From: Lewinella sp. JB7
GTDB lineage: Bacteria; Bacteroidota; Bacteroidia; Chitinophagales; Saprospiraceae
Reading direction: 5' to 3'
NCBI RefSeq assembly: GCF_024297185.1
Contig: NZ_JANCTD010000001.1
Span: forward strand, 186,001-250,000
Length of the DNA stretch: 64,000 bases
Both the position numbers and the translations under genes were made by a program. Every line of letters starts with the position of its first letter. Positions within the stretch are counted from its first letter, which is position 1. Shown here piece by piece: positions 49,557 through 60,170 of the stretch. The notes under the pieces were generated by a model. It saw only the letters and a list, made by a program, of their open reading frames with translations, was not told the origin of the DNA and did not search any database.

Positions 49557-52427
49557 ATGGCGACCGCCTACCGTATGTTACTCGTCGGCCTTCTGGCAAG
49601 CGTCCTGCCGCTATGCTTGCCCGCCCAGGAGACGACCGAACCGGTTCCGGCGCCGAATACGCGGGAGGAAATGCTGGTGCGGGGACTGGCGTATCTGGAA
49701 GCTGGTGAGCACGCACCGGCCCGGGAACTACTGATCTGCGTGGCCTTCGGCGAGGCGGATACGATATGGGAGGACAGTCTTTCCGGCCTGGCGCTGCATA
49801 AGCTCGGCGTGGTGGCCTTCAACGAGGCGAACGACTCGCTCGCCGCACACTGGTTCCGGGAGGCCATTACCGTGCGCGACCGTTACTACAAGGGCCCCCA
49901 CAACGATCGTGCACACTCCCGCGGCGGACTAGCCGACCCCCTGCTATACCTGGGAAAGCTCGACGAAGCACTGGATGTCATCCGTGAAGCCGTAGCCATT
50001 TACGGAGCGGTCGACCGGGTTGATAGCCTGAACTGGCTCCGCAGCTTGAATACCCTGAGCAGCGTGGCCGTGGAATCCCGTAACTACCAACTCGGTCTGA
50101 GTGCCAGTTACCGTGCCCTCACCTTACTGGACGAAATGCCGCACCTCGCCCCCGGCGATGCTTTCTATACCTGCTACAACGCTTCCATCGTACAGCTACG
50201 GCTCGACAAGTTGCCGCAAGCCGCCGCCAATGCGCAACGCGCCCTGACGTACGTTGCCCGTACCGGGAGTAACCTGGCCGTCAACACCGCCAGTGCATAC
50301 AATCAATTGGCCGTTGTGCAACGGGAACTCGGAAAGGAAGAAGAAAGCTACACTAATCTTTTGCGGGGGATGGAAACCCTGCTGGTCGGTGACCCCGATT
50401 CCCACGTACTCGGTTACCTCTACCTCAATCTCGCCGAGTACTACGGCGGCCGGGGAGATGCGAAACAGGGGAACCTCTACGATACCCGGGCTAAGGAAGT
50501 GTTTGCGCAATACGGTATGCTCAGAGAGTACGCGATCGTGGATAAATTTCCCCGCGCGCTCCACGCCATGGGACGCTCTGACCGCGCGCTCACCCTGGTC
50601 AACGAAAAACTGAAATACCTGGGCGATATGCCCGGCGACTCGATTACGCAGTGGGCCGCCGCCCACCCGGGTGATGTCGTTCCCATGATCGATCTACTGT
50701 CCGCACGCGCGGAGATCCTTGCCGATCTCGGAGAACGGAGTGACGCGATTCGGGACTATGCGACGGCCCTCTCCCTGCAGGATCAACTTAGGGCTCAAGT
50801 CAATGACTTTGAAAGCCGGAGCTACCTGAGCAAAAACCTGCGGCCGTTCTTCGACCGCGCCGTGGCACTGCACTTCGACAGTTACCGAGAGACGGGAGAC
50901 ACCATGCACTTGTGGGAGGCATTCGCCCTGAGTGAACGGGCGCGGGCCTACAGTCTGCTCGCCAATCTGCGCGCCCACGCGGACCCCAGTGAGGAGGAAC
51001 GGCGGCTCAGTCAGCACGTTGCCGAACTGGAACGGGCGTCTACGGACAACCGACCGCAACAGCGGATCGCGCTTGCCCAGGCCCGCATAAAGCTGGACCG
51101 GCTACGGGACAACCGACAGTCTTCGGAATTGTACCGATTCGCCCTTGACCGGAAGGCCCTGACCGACCACATCCGAAACAACGACTGCACGTTGCTGGAA
51201 TACTACCTGGGGTCCTCCATTAACTTACTGTTCGTGCTCACGCCGTCCGGGCAGCTTTCCGTCCATCCCATCGCGGATGGCGACGCGCTGAACGATCGCA
51301 TCGCCCGGTGGCGACAAAGTATCGAGGAGGGGGAGTACCGCCGGAAGAGTCTGCGGCCACCCCCCACTCAGTTGGAACTGGATCGGCAATTTTTGGTGCA
51401 GGGGCTGGAGCTTACCAACCAGTTGATTCCGCTTTCCGTCAGACAATCATTGCACCTGCGGCCCCGCCTGTGCATCGTGCCGGACGGGGGATTGAACTAC
51501 CTGCCTTTCGCGGCCCTGCCGTTGCGGGCGCAACCGCTTCCCCTCGACTATCACGTCGTGGATTATCTGCAGAGGATTACCGAGGTGCACTACGCGTACA
51601 GTGCCGGATTCATGCTACAGGTGGGAAAGCGTTCTCCCGCAACATATCAGGAGGATTTGCTCGCTTTCGCGCCGACGTTCCGGGCAGAGACGGGCCTGCA
51701 ACCACTGGCGAATAATGCACACGAGGTGAGCCAGATTGCCGGACTGCTGCCCGCGGCGACTATCTTTTACGGCCGGGAAGCGAATCGTAGCAATTTTATG
51801 ACGTCGCTGGGTCGTGCCCGAATACTGCACTTGTCGAGCCACGGCAGTGTCCACCCGGGAAATTCCAATCTGAGTTTCGTGGCCTTCAGCCAGCTGGGGG
51901 ATAGCCTCGACCGCTCCGAAATGCTCTACTTTAACGACCTGCGCAACCTGCCGCTGAACAACGAACTGACGGTGCTGTCGGCCTGTGAAACCTCGCTCGG
52001 GGAACTGGCGGCCGGGGAGACGACCATGAGTTTTGCCAGTGCCCTGGCCAGCGCCGGGTCGCGTAGTACCCTGACGACGCTCTGGGAAGTTGACGACCGG
52101 GCGACGAAGGGGCTGATCGTGGATTTTTACCGTCGCTTAGTAGCGGGAGAGGGACGGGCAACGGCCCTGAACCGTGCGCAGTCGGATCACCGCTCGTCGC
52201 GCGACTACGCCCACCCCTACTACTGGTCCGGGGTGGTACTATACGGCGCTCCGGGACCGATCGAGCTGAACGACCGTGGGCTCGGGCAGTGGGCCTTCGG
52301 GGGGTGGGGCTGGCTCGTAGCGGGTATAGTCCCTATCGTCGGTCTGCTGCTTTACTACGTGTTGAAGTATCGCTACTCCGGGCGTCGCGAGAGTCCGGAG
52401 AGTTTGGCCGACAGTCGTTTCCAGTGA
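49557..52427 (+). CDS. TPR-CHAT protein with signal peptide and C-terminal membrane helix
   Basis: A 956-residue caspase-like protein. A signal peptide (MLLVGLLASVLPLCLPAQ) is followed by TPR repeats (~35-450), a linker and a CHAT peptidase domain (~620-880) with the catalytic His in HLSSHGS and Cys in LSACETSLG. A C-terminal helix (GWLVAGIVPIVGLLLYYVLKY, ~905-927) and a basic tail follow. Unlike cytoplasmic CHAT defence effectors, it appears to face the periplasm and to be membrane anchored. Its last 55 bp overlap the 3' end of the convergent gene at 52373. No adjacent gasdermin or CRISPR effector was found. Confidence 0.87.
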   Translation: MATAYRMLLVGLLASVLPLCLPAQETTEPVPAPNTREEMLVRGLAYLEAGEHAPARELLICVAFGEADTIWEDSLSGLALHKLGVVAFNEANDSLAAHWFREAITVRDRYYKGPHNDRAHSRGGLADPLLYLGKLDEALDVIREAVAIYGAVDRVDSLNWLRSLNTLSSVAVESRNYQLGLSASYRALTLLDEMPHLAPGDAFYTCYNASIVQLRLDKLPQAAANAQRALTYVARTGSNLAVNTASAYNQLAVVQRELGKEEESYTNLLRGMETLLVGDPDSHVLGYLYLNLAEYYGGRGDAKQGNLYDTRAKEVFAQYGMLREYAIVDKFPRALHAMGRSDRALTLVNEKLKYLGDMPGDSITQWAAAHPGDVVPMIDLLSARAEILADLGERSDAIRDYATALSLQDQLRAQVNDFESRSYLSKNLRPFFDRAVALHFDSYRETGDTMHLWEAFALSERARAYSLLANLRAHADPSEEERRLSQHVAELERASTDNRPQQRIALAQARIKLDRLRDNRQSSELYRFALDRKALTDHIRNNDCTLLEYYLGSSINLLFVLTPSGQLSVHPIADGDALNDRIARWRQSIEEGEYRRKSLRPPPTQLELDRQFLVQGLELTNQLIPLSVRQSLHLRPRLCIVPDGGLNYLPFAALPLRAQPLPLDYHVVDYLQRITEVHYAYSAGFMLQVGKRSPATYQEDLLAFAPTFRAETGLQPLANNAHEVSQIAGLLPAATIFYGREANRSNFMTSLGRARILHLSSHGSVHPGNSNLSFVAFSQLGDSLDRSEMLYFNDLRNLPLNNELTVLSACETSLGELAAGETTMSFASALASAGSRSTLTTLWEVDDRATKGLIVDFYRRLVAGEGRATALNRAQSDHRSSRDYAHPYYWSGVVLYGAPGPIELNDRGLGQWAFGGWGWLVAGIVPIVGLLLYYVLKYRYSGRRESPESLADSRFQ

Positions 52428-52951
52428 CCGGGGAAGAAAAAGGCGCGCAGCAGTTTGACGGGGCGTTGGTGCTCGGAACGGACGGTGATGGAGCGATCGT
52501 CCTGCTCCACTCCGGTGATACCGAAGAGAGGCACCTCGACCGGAGAGCGGAACCCCGTTTTGGCCCGGAAGGTGAGATTGTCGAGCCTGACCCGAAACAG
52601 GTTGCGGACCGCGAAGGAGAGAAATACCGGTAAAAGCAACAGGGTGGAAGGCCCGAGGTCTTCCCCGGCGATCGCGGCGTACACGAGGTAAGCCGGTATG
52701 CCGATAATGCTGAAGAGCAGGATGAAGAGGGAGGCGTTGCGCATGGGGAAAAGGACCCCGGCGCGGTAATCCCGAAAAAGCAACCATAGTTCCGTGACCA
52801 GGCTGGCGGTAACGAGACCGGCCACCAGCCAGGCCACGGAGAAGGCCCATTCCGGCATACGACCGGGTAGGAAGCGATAGGCGGCGATGACGAACAATAC
52901 CAGCAGGATACTGCCTACGTTGGCGATCAGTTGGTACGGCGGTGTTTTCAT
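52373..52951 (-). CDS. Small inner-membrane protein of unknown function
   Basis: A 192-residue protein with four hydrophobic segments in the first ~115 residues (SILLVLFVIAAYRFL, AFSVAWLVAGLVTASLV, ASLFILLFSIIGIPAYLVYAAI, LLLLPVFLSFAV). A soluble C-terminal domain (VRLDNLTFRAKTGFRSPVEVPLFGITGVEQDDRSITVR) resembles a PH-like bacterial membrane domain. I recognise no named family. The ATG overlaps the stop of the upstream sugar-isomerase-like gene (ATGA), so they are coupled. The 3' 55 bp are shared, on the other strand, with the CHAT gene. Confidence 0.65.
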   Translation of the reverse strand: MKTPPYQLIANVGSILLVLFVIAAYRFLPGRMPEWAFSVAWLVAGLVTASLVTELWLLFRDYRAGVLFPMRNASLFILLFSIIGIPAYLVYAAIAGEDLGPSTLLLLPVFLSFAVRNLFRVRLDNLTFRAKTGFRSPVEVPLFGITGVEQDDRSITVRSEHQRPVKLLRAFFFPGHWKRLSAKLSGLSRRPE

Positions 52952-53817
52952 ACCTCGCAGATGCGCAGTCCCTCCTCCAGGGACTTGATCTTATCGTCGT
53001 AAGTGGGAAGGAATTCCTGGGCAACGTAGCCCGTAAAGCCCGTCTCGTGGATCGCGCGGATGATGGCCGGGTAATTGAGTTCCTGGCTGTCGTTGATCTC
53101 GTGGCGGCCCGGTACGCCCCCCGTGTGGTAATGACCGATGTAGGGGTGATACTTATTGATGGTCGCGATGATGTCGCCCTCCATGATCTGCATGTGGTAA
53201 ATATCGTAGAGGAGCTTAAAGCGGTCGGATCCGATCATTTCGGCCAGGGCGGCTCCCCACTGGGTGCGGTCACACATGTAATCGGGGTGGTTGACCTTAC
53301 TGTTGAGCAACTCCATCTGGAGGGTTACGCCGGCTTCCTCGGCGAGTTTGACCATGGGCTTGAGGCCTACGGCGCAATTGATCATGCCGTCGTAGTCACT
53401 CATCCCCCGGCGGTTGCCGCTCATGACGATGACGCTGGGAATACCGTGGTCGGCGGCATCGCGAATAGCCTGGGTATAGTTGGCCCGTAGTTTTTCGTGG
53501 TTGGCCGGATTGTTCCAACCCTGATCGATGCTGAAATCGGATATCGTGCCCATGGCGCAGGTCATGCCGTACTTCTTCAGGGTGGGCCACTGGTCGACGG
53601 TCGTGAGCTCGATGCTCTTCAGGCCGACGTCGCCGCCCCGCTCGCAGAGTTCCTCGAGGGTCATACCGTTGTAGCACCAAAAGCAGGCACTGTGGTTGGT
53701 CGTAGCGGTGCCGGAGGTAGCGGTACGGGTTGCGGCATCGGTGGCGGCAATGGCCCGTCCCATGGCAAGAGTACCCAGACCGAGGGCGGTATTTTTAAGG
53801 ACTTTACGGCGATTCAT
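52948..53817 (-). CDS. Tat-exported sugar isomerase/hydroxypyruvate isomerase-like TIM barrel
   Basis: A 289-residue xylose-isomerase-like TIM barrel. A twin-arginine type leader (MNRRKVLKNTALGLGTLAMG) starts at the ATG at 53817; the longer frame from 54006 does not fit. The fold shows LKSIELTTVDQWP, VTLQMELLNSK and YVAQEFLPT, whose two Glu residues are the usual metal ligands and catalytic bases of the hydroxypyruvate isomerase/tagatose epimerase group, with HPYIGHYHTGGVPGRHE as the conserved His-rich loop. Substrate unknown. TATCTTG-like promoter DNA lies about 30 bp upstream on the minus strand. It is coupled by ATGA to the small membrane protein. Confidence 0.82.
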   Translation of the reverse strand: MNRRKVLKNTALGLGTLAMGRAIAATDAATRTATSGTATTNHSACFWCYNGMTLEELCERGGDVGLKSIELTTVDQWPTLKKYGMTCAMGTISDFSIDQGWNNPANHEKLRANYTQAIRDAADHGIPSVIVMSGNRRGMSDYDGMINCAVGLKPMVKLAEEAGVTLQMELLNSKVNHPDYMCDRTQWGAALAEMIGSDRFKLLYDIYHMQIMEGDIIATINKYHPYIGHYHTGGVPGRHEINDSQELNYPAIIRAIHETGFTGYVAQEFLPTYDDKIKSLEEGLRICEV

Positions 53818-54028
53818 CGTTGGTGGATTGCATGATAGTGAACCGACAAGATAAGGCAATATTCTACGGTGGGCGAAGCAGGGGGGAAGCGAAAATGCCG
53901 ATAAATGCGGGCGGGGAAGGGAAAAGAGGACTAGTTTAGTAACGGGTGCCCGGCTTGCCGGATCAAGCGGCGTGGCCCCGAATATCCACCGTAAAAGTGG
54001 CTTCACCCCCCATCAATTGTTCTCAGCT

Positions 54029-55822
54029 ATGAAACCACCCAAACATTCTCTTCGCTGGCTTGGCGCCGGTCTGCTTGCCGCCGGGCTGTGGCTAACCCGC
54101 CGGCGGTCCAAGGAAAGCCCCCGGCAATCGGCACGATTACGCCCCAGTGATCCCGATAAGCCCACGCCCGACCTCCTGCGTTTCGATCGGCTGGGGGAAG
54201 CCGTTCATTACCGGGACCCCGAGCTGCCGAAGCTGGATGATGACTGTAGCTCGGAGGGTAACTACCGCATGGCGCGACTGTCCGGCTTTACGGCCGATAG
54301 TTTCACGCTCCACGTATACAACGGCTCGCCCGCCGTGCTACAGCTGCGGGTGTACGGCCGTGCGGGGGAAAAGATCAAACCACTGACGGAGTGTATCGGC
54401 ATTGGTGGGGTCGTAAAGAAAGTCGCGGTGAGCCCCGGGCGGGAAAGCTTCGCGGAGTACATCGTACGCTTCAGTCTGGCGGATAACCCGGAGGGAAAAT
54501 TCGATCCCGCGGACTTCGTCGCCCTGGCCGTTTACGAGCGGGAGCCGCCCCCGCAGCCCGGCATTCGGTACCGGAAGCTGGCCGGGGGAGGTGCGGACGA
54601 CCCCGGGGCGGAGCTCTCCTTCAGTCATGACCGCAAATCCTTCCAACGCATTGTACTCAGCAGTTGCGAAGCGGACGGAGATTACCTGCGCAAGTGGGCG
54701 AGCAAGACGGGACTGGGCGAAGCGGAGGCCTACTTCGGCCCCCTGGGCAGCGTGGTGGTGCTCGGCGTGCCTCCGGGACTCGATCCCGACACGACCGGAG
54801 GGGCTACGGCGCGCATCCGGCCGGAGAAGAACACCGTAGATGCCACGGCCGAACCCGACTACATCGTTAATGCGCGAAACGCGAATGCGCCCACCGAGCG
54901 GAACGGAAAGGTGAGGAAAAATACCCGGGACCCGCTGGGGGGAGAGGATGACGACTTCCGTCCGCAGACCAAATTTGACGACGGGGAGCCACCGATCGTC
55001 GTGGCGGTGATTGACGGCGGAGTGGATTACTCCACCCACAATCAGGGTCACTGGCAGCCGAGTCGCTACGATCAACCGTTGGAATCGGAATTCGTCAAGA
55101 CGGGCGGCCTGGGTTACGACTTCATTCATAAGGACTCCGATCCGCAAGATGAGGCCCCCCACGGGACCTACGTCGCGGGAGCGATCATCGGTGGTTACCG
55201 GGCGGCCGCGCCCCTCAAGCTGGTACACTTCAAAATCTTCGGGACGGAAGCTATCTCTTCCTATTTCGGCGCGTTGGTAGCTATCTACGAGGCGGCTACC
55301 GTAAAGAGCACTATCATCAATATGAGCTGGGGGATGTACGCTCCGAAGGCGCCACCGGCCCTTCAGTGCGCGCTGGAAGCGGCCGTGAAGCAGGGGTGTT
55401 ACCTGGTTACTTCCGCCGGAAACGACCAGACGAATATCGACCAGACGCCCCAGTGGCCCGCTGCTTTCGCTCCCCGCTACCCGAAACATATGATCACGAC
55501 GGCCTCGTTTCACCACCTGGGCAAACCGGACCGGAGCACGGTGCAGCTGCGGGACTTCTCGAACTTCGGTGCCCGCCACGTCACGGTTGCCGCCTACCAA
55601 ACCACCCGGGTTCCGGAGTTCAATTCTCCGGACACCACTTTTCCGCTCGGTACCTCCATTTCCGCACCCATCGTGACGGCCACCCTGGCCCAGTTTCTGG
55701 CGGAAAACCCGGGAGCTACCCTGGCGGACTTTACCCAACTATACGAGCGGGCACCCGCCCTGGCCTCGGCGGTGACCGGGGGGGCGTACCTACCCGTGGA
55801 GCGGAGTGGGGTGGTGGGATAG
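54029..55822 (+). CDS. Subtilisin-like (S8) serine peptidase with N-terminal membrane anchor
   Basis: A 597-residue peptidase. A short positive N-terminus and one hydrophobic helix (WLGAGLLAAGLWLT) precede a ~270-residue prodomain-like region with no clear family. The catalytic domain (~330-580) has Asp in VAVIDGGVDYST, His in PHGTYVAGAIIGG and Ser in GTSISAPIVTATLAQF, with the oxyanion Asn in TSAGNDQTNID. The start at 54029 is the natural one; the open frame from 53972 precedes it. The lack of a T9SS sorting domain suggests inner-membrane attachment. Confidence 0.87.
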   Translation: MKPPKHSLRWLGAGLLAAGLWLTRRRSKESPRQSARLRPSDPDKPTPDLLRFDRLGEAVHYRDPELPKLDDDCSSEGNYRMARLSGFTADSFTLHVYNGSPAVLQLRVYGRAGEKIKPLTECIGIGGVVKKVAVSPGRESFAEYIVRFSLADNPEGKFDPADFVALAVYEREPPPQPGIRYRKLAGGGADDPGAELSFSHDRKSFQRIVLSSCEADGDYLRKWASKTGLGEAEAYFGPLGSVVVLGVPPGLDPDTTGGATARIRPEKNTVDATAEPDYIVNARNANAPTERNGKVRKNTRDPLGGEDDDFRPQTKFDDGEPPIVVAVIDGGVDYSTHNQGHWQPSRYDQPLESEFVKTGGLGYDFIHKDSDPQDEAPHGTYVAGAIIGGYRAAAPLKLVHFKIFGTEAISSYFGALVAIYEAATVKSTIINMSWGMYAPKAPPALQCALEAAVKQGCYLVTSAGNDQTNIDQTPQWPAAFAPRYPKHMITTASFHHLGKPDRSTVQLRDFSNFGARHVTVAAYQTTRVPEFNSPDTTFPLGTSISAPIVTATLAQFLAENPGATLADFTQLYERAPALASAVTGGAYLPVERSGVVG

Positions 55823-55829
55823 CGGGCGG

Positions 55830-57548
55830 CTATATGTTGCGCCGGTTAAGCTCTCCCACCGCGTGGTCTACGGCGCGGGCGGTCAGGGCCATGTAGGTTA
55901 GGCTGGGGTTGACGCATGCCGCGCTAACCATGGCCGCTCCGTCGGTGACGTAGAGGTTTTTGCAGTTCCAGACCTGGTTGTGGCGGTTCAGAACGCTGGT
56001 CCGGGGATCGTTCCCCATACGGGCGGCCCCCATCTCGTGGATCGAGAAGCCCGGGTGTGCTTCCTGACGGAAAGTCTGAATGTTGCGTGCACCCGCGGCT
56101 TCCAGCATTTCCGCGGCGCAGTTGGCCATGTCGTCGCGCATACTCGCTTCGTTTTCGCCGAAGGCAACGTCCATGGTAAGGGTGGGCAGGCCGTCCTTGT
56201 CGAGCAGGTCTTCGTTGAGCGTTACCCGGTTGTCGGGGTTCGACAGGCATTCGCCGAAGCCGGTCATGCCGACGCTCCAGCCGCCCGGTTCGAGGAGTCG
56301 TTGTTTGAGGTCGGCTCCGAGGGCCAGGTCGGCTTCCCGGACGAGGCTCCACCAGCCGTCGCGGCTTGCACCTCCCTGATAACCGAATCCGCGCAGGTAG
56401 TCCTTTTCGGTATCGGAGGTGCCGAGGTTGACGAAGCGGGGAATGTAAAAGCCGTTGGGTTTACGGCCCTTATCGATCTGATCGCGGTGACCCTCGAAGG
56501 AGCCCGACGCACCGATGCGGTGGTGATGATCCATGATGTTGCGCCCCACCTGATCGTTGTCGTTGCCTAGTCCGTTGGGTTGCGCGTCCGACTTACTGGC
56601 GAGCAGAATAGCGGCGGTGTTGAGGGTAGAGGCGTTGAGGAAGACCACGCCCCGGCTGAAGTACTCGATTTCCTCACCGGTGTCCGTATGCTTGACCCGC
56701 ACGCCGGAGGCCCTGCCGGCGTCGGCATCGTAGATCACCTCGCGCACGGCGGCGTGGTTCAGCAGGGTCATATTGCCGGTAGCACGGGCTACGGGAATGG
56801 TGCTCGAGTTGCTGGCGAAATATCCGCCGTAGGGGCAGCCGCGGATGCAACGGTTGCGGTAGACGCAGTTGCCGCGGGTGCCCAGGTGCACGTCCGGGTC
56901 GTAAGCAGTCAGGTGAGCCGCCCGCCCCGGGGTGACGCGTCGGTCGGGAAAGCGTTCCCGTACCCGATCCTGGAACTGGGTTTCGATGCAGTTGAAGGGC
57001 ATTTCGGGCAGAAAGGGGCCATCGGGCAGCTGGGCGAGGTTCTCCGGGCGGCCGCTCACTCCGACGAAGGTGCTGGCCTTATCGTACCAGGGCTTGAGTT
57101 CGGCGTAGCGAATGGGCCAGTCGATGGCGATTCCCTCGCGGGCGTTGGCACTAAAGTCGAGATCGCTGAGTCGGTAACACTGCCGGCCCCACATGAGGCT
57201 ACGCCCACCGGTCTGGTAGCCGCGGATCCAGTCGAAGCGGCGCTTTTCGGTGTAGGGATACTCGTCGTCCTTGACGAAAAAGTCCTTACTGCTCTGCCGC
57301 AGCACGTAGTCCTTGCGCCGCAGCTTTTCGTAGTGGGCCTCCTTTTCGGCGGCGGGCACCTGATCGCGGTAGGGTAGATCCCAGGGGTCGAGGTTCGCGG
57401 TGGGGTAGTCGCCGTGTTCGACCGGGCGGCCGCGTTCGAGTACGAGAGTCTTCAGTCCGGCCCGGCATAATTCCATAGCGGCCCAGCCCCCGCTGATGCC
57501 GGTGCCGACGACGATAGCGTCGTAGGTGTTGTTTTCTTTTCCTTTCAC
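55830..57548 (-). CDS. GMC-family FAD-dependent oxidoreductase
   Basis: A 572-residue glucose-methanol-choline oxidoreductase. The FAD-binding motif is IVVGTGISGGWAAMELCRAG, with TGGRSLMWGRQCYR, CIRGCPYGGYFASNSST and the C-terminal HEMGAARMG and NLYVTDGAAM. It is the sugar/gluconate 2-dehydrogenase-like type, usually paired with a small Tat-exported subunit and a cytochrome, but neither is here. No signal peptide. The GTG at 57548 is preferred over the TTG at 57557, because TAACTTGC (57561-57554, minus strand) looks like a promoter covering the TTG. It ends 7 bp from the convergent subtilase gene. Confidence 0.87.
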   Translation of the reverse strand: MKGKENNTYDAIVVGTGISGGWAAMELCRAGLKTLVLERGRPVEHGDYPTANLDPWDLPYRDQVPAAEKEAHYEKLRRKDYVLRQSSKDFFVKDDEYPYTEKRRFDWIRGYQTGGRSLMWGRQCYRLSDLDFSANAREGIAIDWPIRYAELKPWYDKASTFVGVSGRPENLAQLPDGPFLPEMPFNCIETQFQDRVRERFPDRRVTPGRAAHLTAYDPDVHLGTRGNCVYRNRCIRGCPYGGYFASNSSTIPVARATGNMTLLNHAAVREVIYDADAGRASGVRVKHTDTGEEIEYFSRGVVFLNASTLNTAAILLASKSDAQPNGLGNDNDQVGRNIMDHHHRIGASGSFEGHRDQIDKGRKPNGFYIPRFVNLGTSDTEKDYLRGFGYQGGASRDGWWSLVREADLALGADLKQRLLEPGGWSVGMTGFGECLSNPDNRVTLNEDLLDKDGLPTLTMDVAFGENEASMRDDMANCAAEMLEAAGARNIQTFRQEAHPGFSIHEMGAARMGNDPRTSVLNRHNQVWNCKNLYVTDGAAMVSAACVNPSLTYMALTARAVDHAVGELNRRNI

Positions 57549-57592
57549 GAAATGCAAGTTATGACCTTTGCCCCCGGTCGGCCCCCGTTAAC

Positions 57593-57600
57593 TATCTTTG
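57593..57600 (+). promoter_or_regulatory. TATCTTTG promoter element for carA
   Basis: An exact TAnnTTTG match lies 29 bp before the carA ATG. A TTTG at 57567-57570 lies 22 bp upstream, a little further than the usual -33 spacing. Confidence 0.6.
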
Positions 57601-57629
57601 CGACCAATATATTAACCGGCCGATAAATT

Positions 57630-58745
57630 ATGAGTGAACAACGTGCAATTCTGCTATTAGCCGACGGGACCACCTACCACGGAAAGGCAGCGGGAAAGAT
57701 CGGTACCACCATCGGGGAAATCTGTTTCAATACCGGAATGACGGGGTACCAGGAGATCTTCACCGACCCCAGTTATTACGGTCAGATCCTGGTGGCCACC
57801 AACGCCCACATCGGAAACTACGGAATCAGCGACACCGAGATCGAGTCGGATACCGTGAAGATCGCCGGCCTCATCTGCAAGAACTTTACCATTCCGTACA
57901 GCCGGCAGCAGGCCCAGTCGTCGATCCAGGACTACTTCGAACGGGAAGGGGTAGTCGGCATCAGCGACGTCGATACCCGGGCCATCGTGCGCCACATTCG
58001 GGATAAGGGAGCGATGAACGCCATCATCTCCAGCGACAATTTCGATCTCGACGATCTGCGCCGGCAACTCGACGCCGCGCCGAATATGGAAGGCTTGGAG
58101 CTCAGTAGCCACGTCACCACGAAGGAAGCCTACACCCTGGGCGACCCCAACGCTCCGATCAAGGTGGCCGTGCTGGATCTGGGAACCAAGAAGAACATCC
58201 TGCGGAATTTTCTGAGCCGTGATTGTTTCGTGAAGGTCTTCCCGGCCCGTACGTCGATCGAGGAAATCCGCGAATTCGGCGCCGATGGCCTGTTCATCAG
58301 TAACGGGCCCGGCGATCCGGGAGCCATGGATTACGCTGTGGACACCGCCCAGGCCATGCTGGCCGAGGATAAACCCATGTTCGGCATTTGTCTGGGACAT
58401 CAGATCCTGGCCCGCGCCGTCGGTATCCCCACTTACAAGATGCACAACGGACACCGCGGTATCAATCATCCGGTCTTTAACCTGATTACGGGCAAGAGCG
58501 AAATCACCAGCCAGAACCACGGTTTCGGCGTGAGTCCGGAGGCCATCGAGCAGAATCTCGATATCGTGGAGGTGACCCACCGCAACCTGAACGACGACAC
58601 CATCGAAGGCATCCGCGTCCGCGGAAAATCCGCCTTCAGCGTGCAGTACCATCCGGAGGCCAGCCCCGGCCCCCACGACGCGGCCTACCTGTTCGATCAG
58701 TTCGTGGACCTGATCAAGGAACGGCAGCAGGAAAGCGCCGGGTAG
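57630..58745 (+). CDS. carA: Carbamoyl-phosphate synthase small subunit (glutaminase)
   Basis: CarA hydrolyses glutamine and channels ammonia to CarB for carbamoyl phosphate (arginine and pyrimidines). The N-terminal CPSase_sm domain (NTGMTGYQEIFTDPSYYGQILV) is followed by a class I glutamine amidotransferase with the nucleophile Cys in FGICLGHQIL and the His/Glu pair in VQYHPEASPGPHD. Length 371 aa is normal. carB is not next to it. A good TAnnTTTG promoter precedes the gene. Confidence 0.95.
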   Translation: MSEQRAILLLADGTTYHGKAAGKIGTTIGEICFNTGMTGYQEIFTDPSYYGQILVATNAHIGNYGISDTEIESDTVKIAGLICKNFTIPYSRQQAQSSIQDYFEREGVVGISDVDTRAIVRHIRDKGAMNAIISSDNFDLDDLRRQLDAAPNMEGLELSSHVTTKEAYTLGDPNAPIKVAVLDLGTKKNILRNFLSRDCFVKVFPARTSIEEIREFGADGLFISNGPGDPGAMDYAVDTAQAMLAEDKPMFGICLGHQILARAVGIPTYKMHNGHRGINHPVFNLITGKSEITSQNHGFGVSPEAIEQNLDIVEVTHRNLNDDTIEGIRVRGKSAFSVQYHPEASPGPHDAAYLFDQFVDLIKERQQESAG

Positions 58746-58826
58746 GTTACCAGACCCCGCCGGCTCTTCGCCGGTCCGCCCCCGCTCCCGCGTTCCCGCC
58801 CAGTACCTCCTTTAGTAAAGTCGCAA

Positions 58827-58834
58827 TATCTTGC
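58827..58834 (+). promoter_or_regulatory. TATCTTGC promoter element for eno
   Basis: TATCTTGC, a TAnnTTTG-like variant, ends 19 bp before the eno ATG at 58854, within the 108-bp gap after carA. Confidence 0.5.
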
Positions 58835-58844
58835 GCGCCATTAA

Positions 58845-60137
<1,293 letters not shown>

Positions 60138-60170
60138 TAGACTACTATACTTAACCCTATCTTCACCACC

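Noticed and set aside
49557-55822. CHAT protein plus subtilase as a caspase-like defence operon
   Set aside because: The two genes are separated by two minus-strand genes and share no transcript. No gasdermin, nuclease or sensor typical of such systems is nearby.
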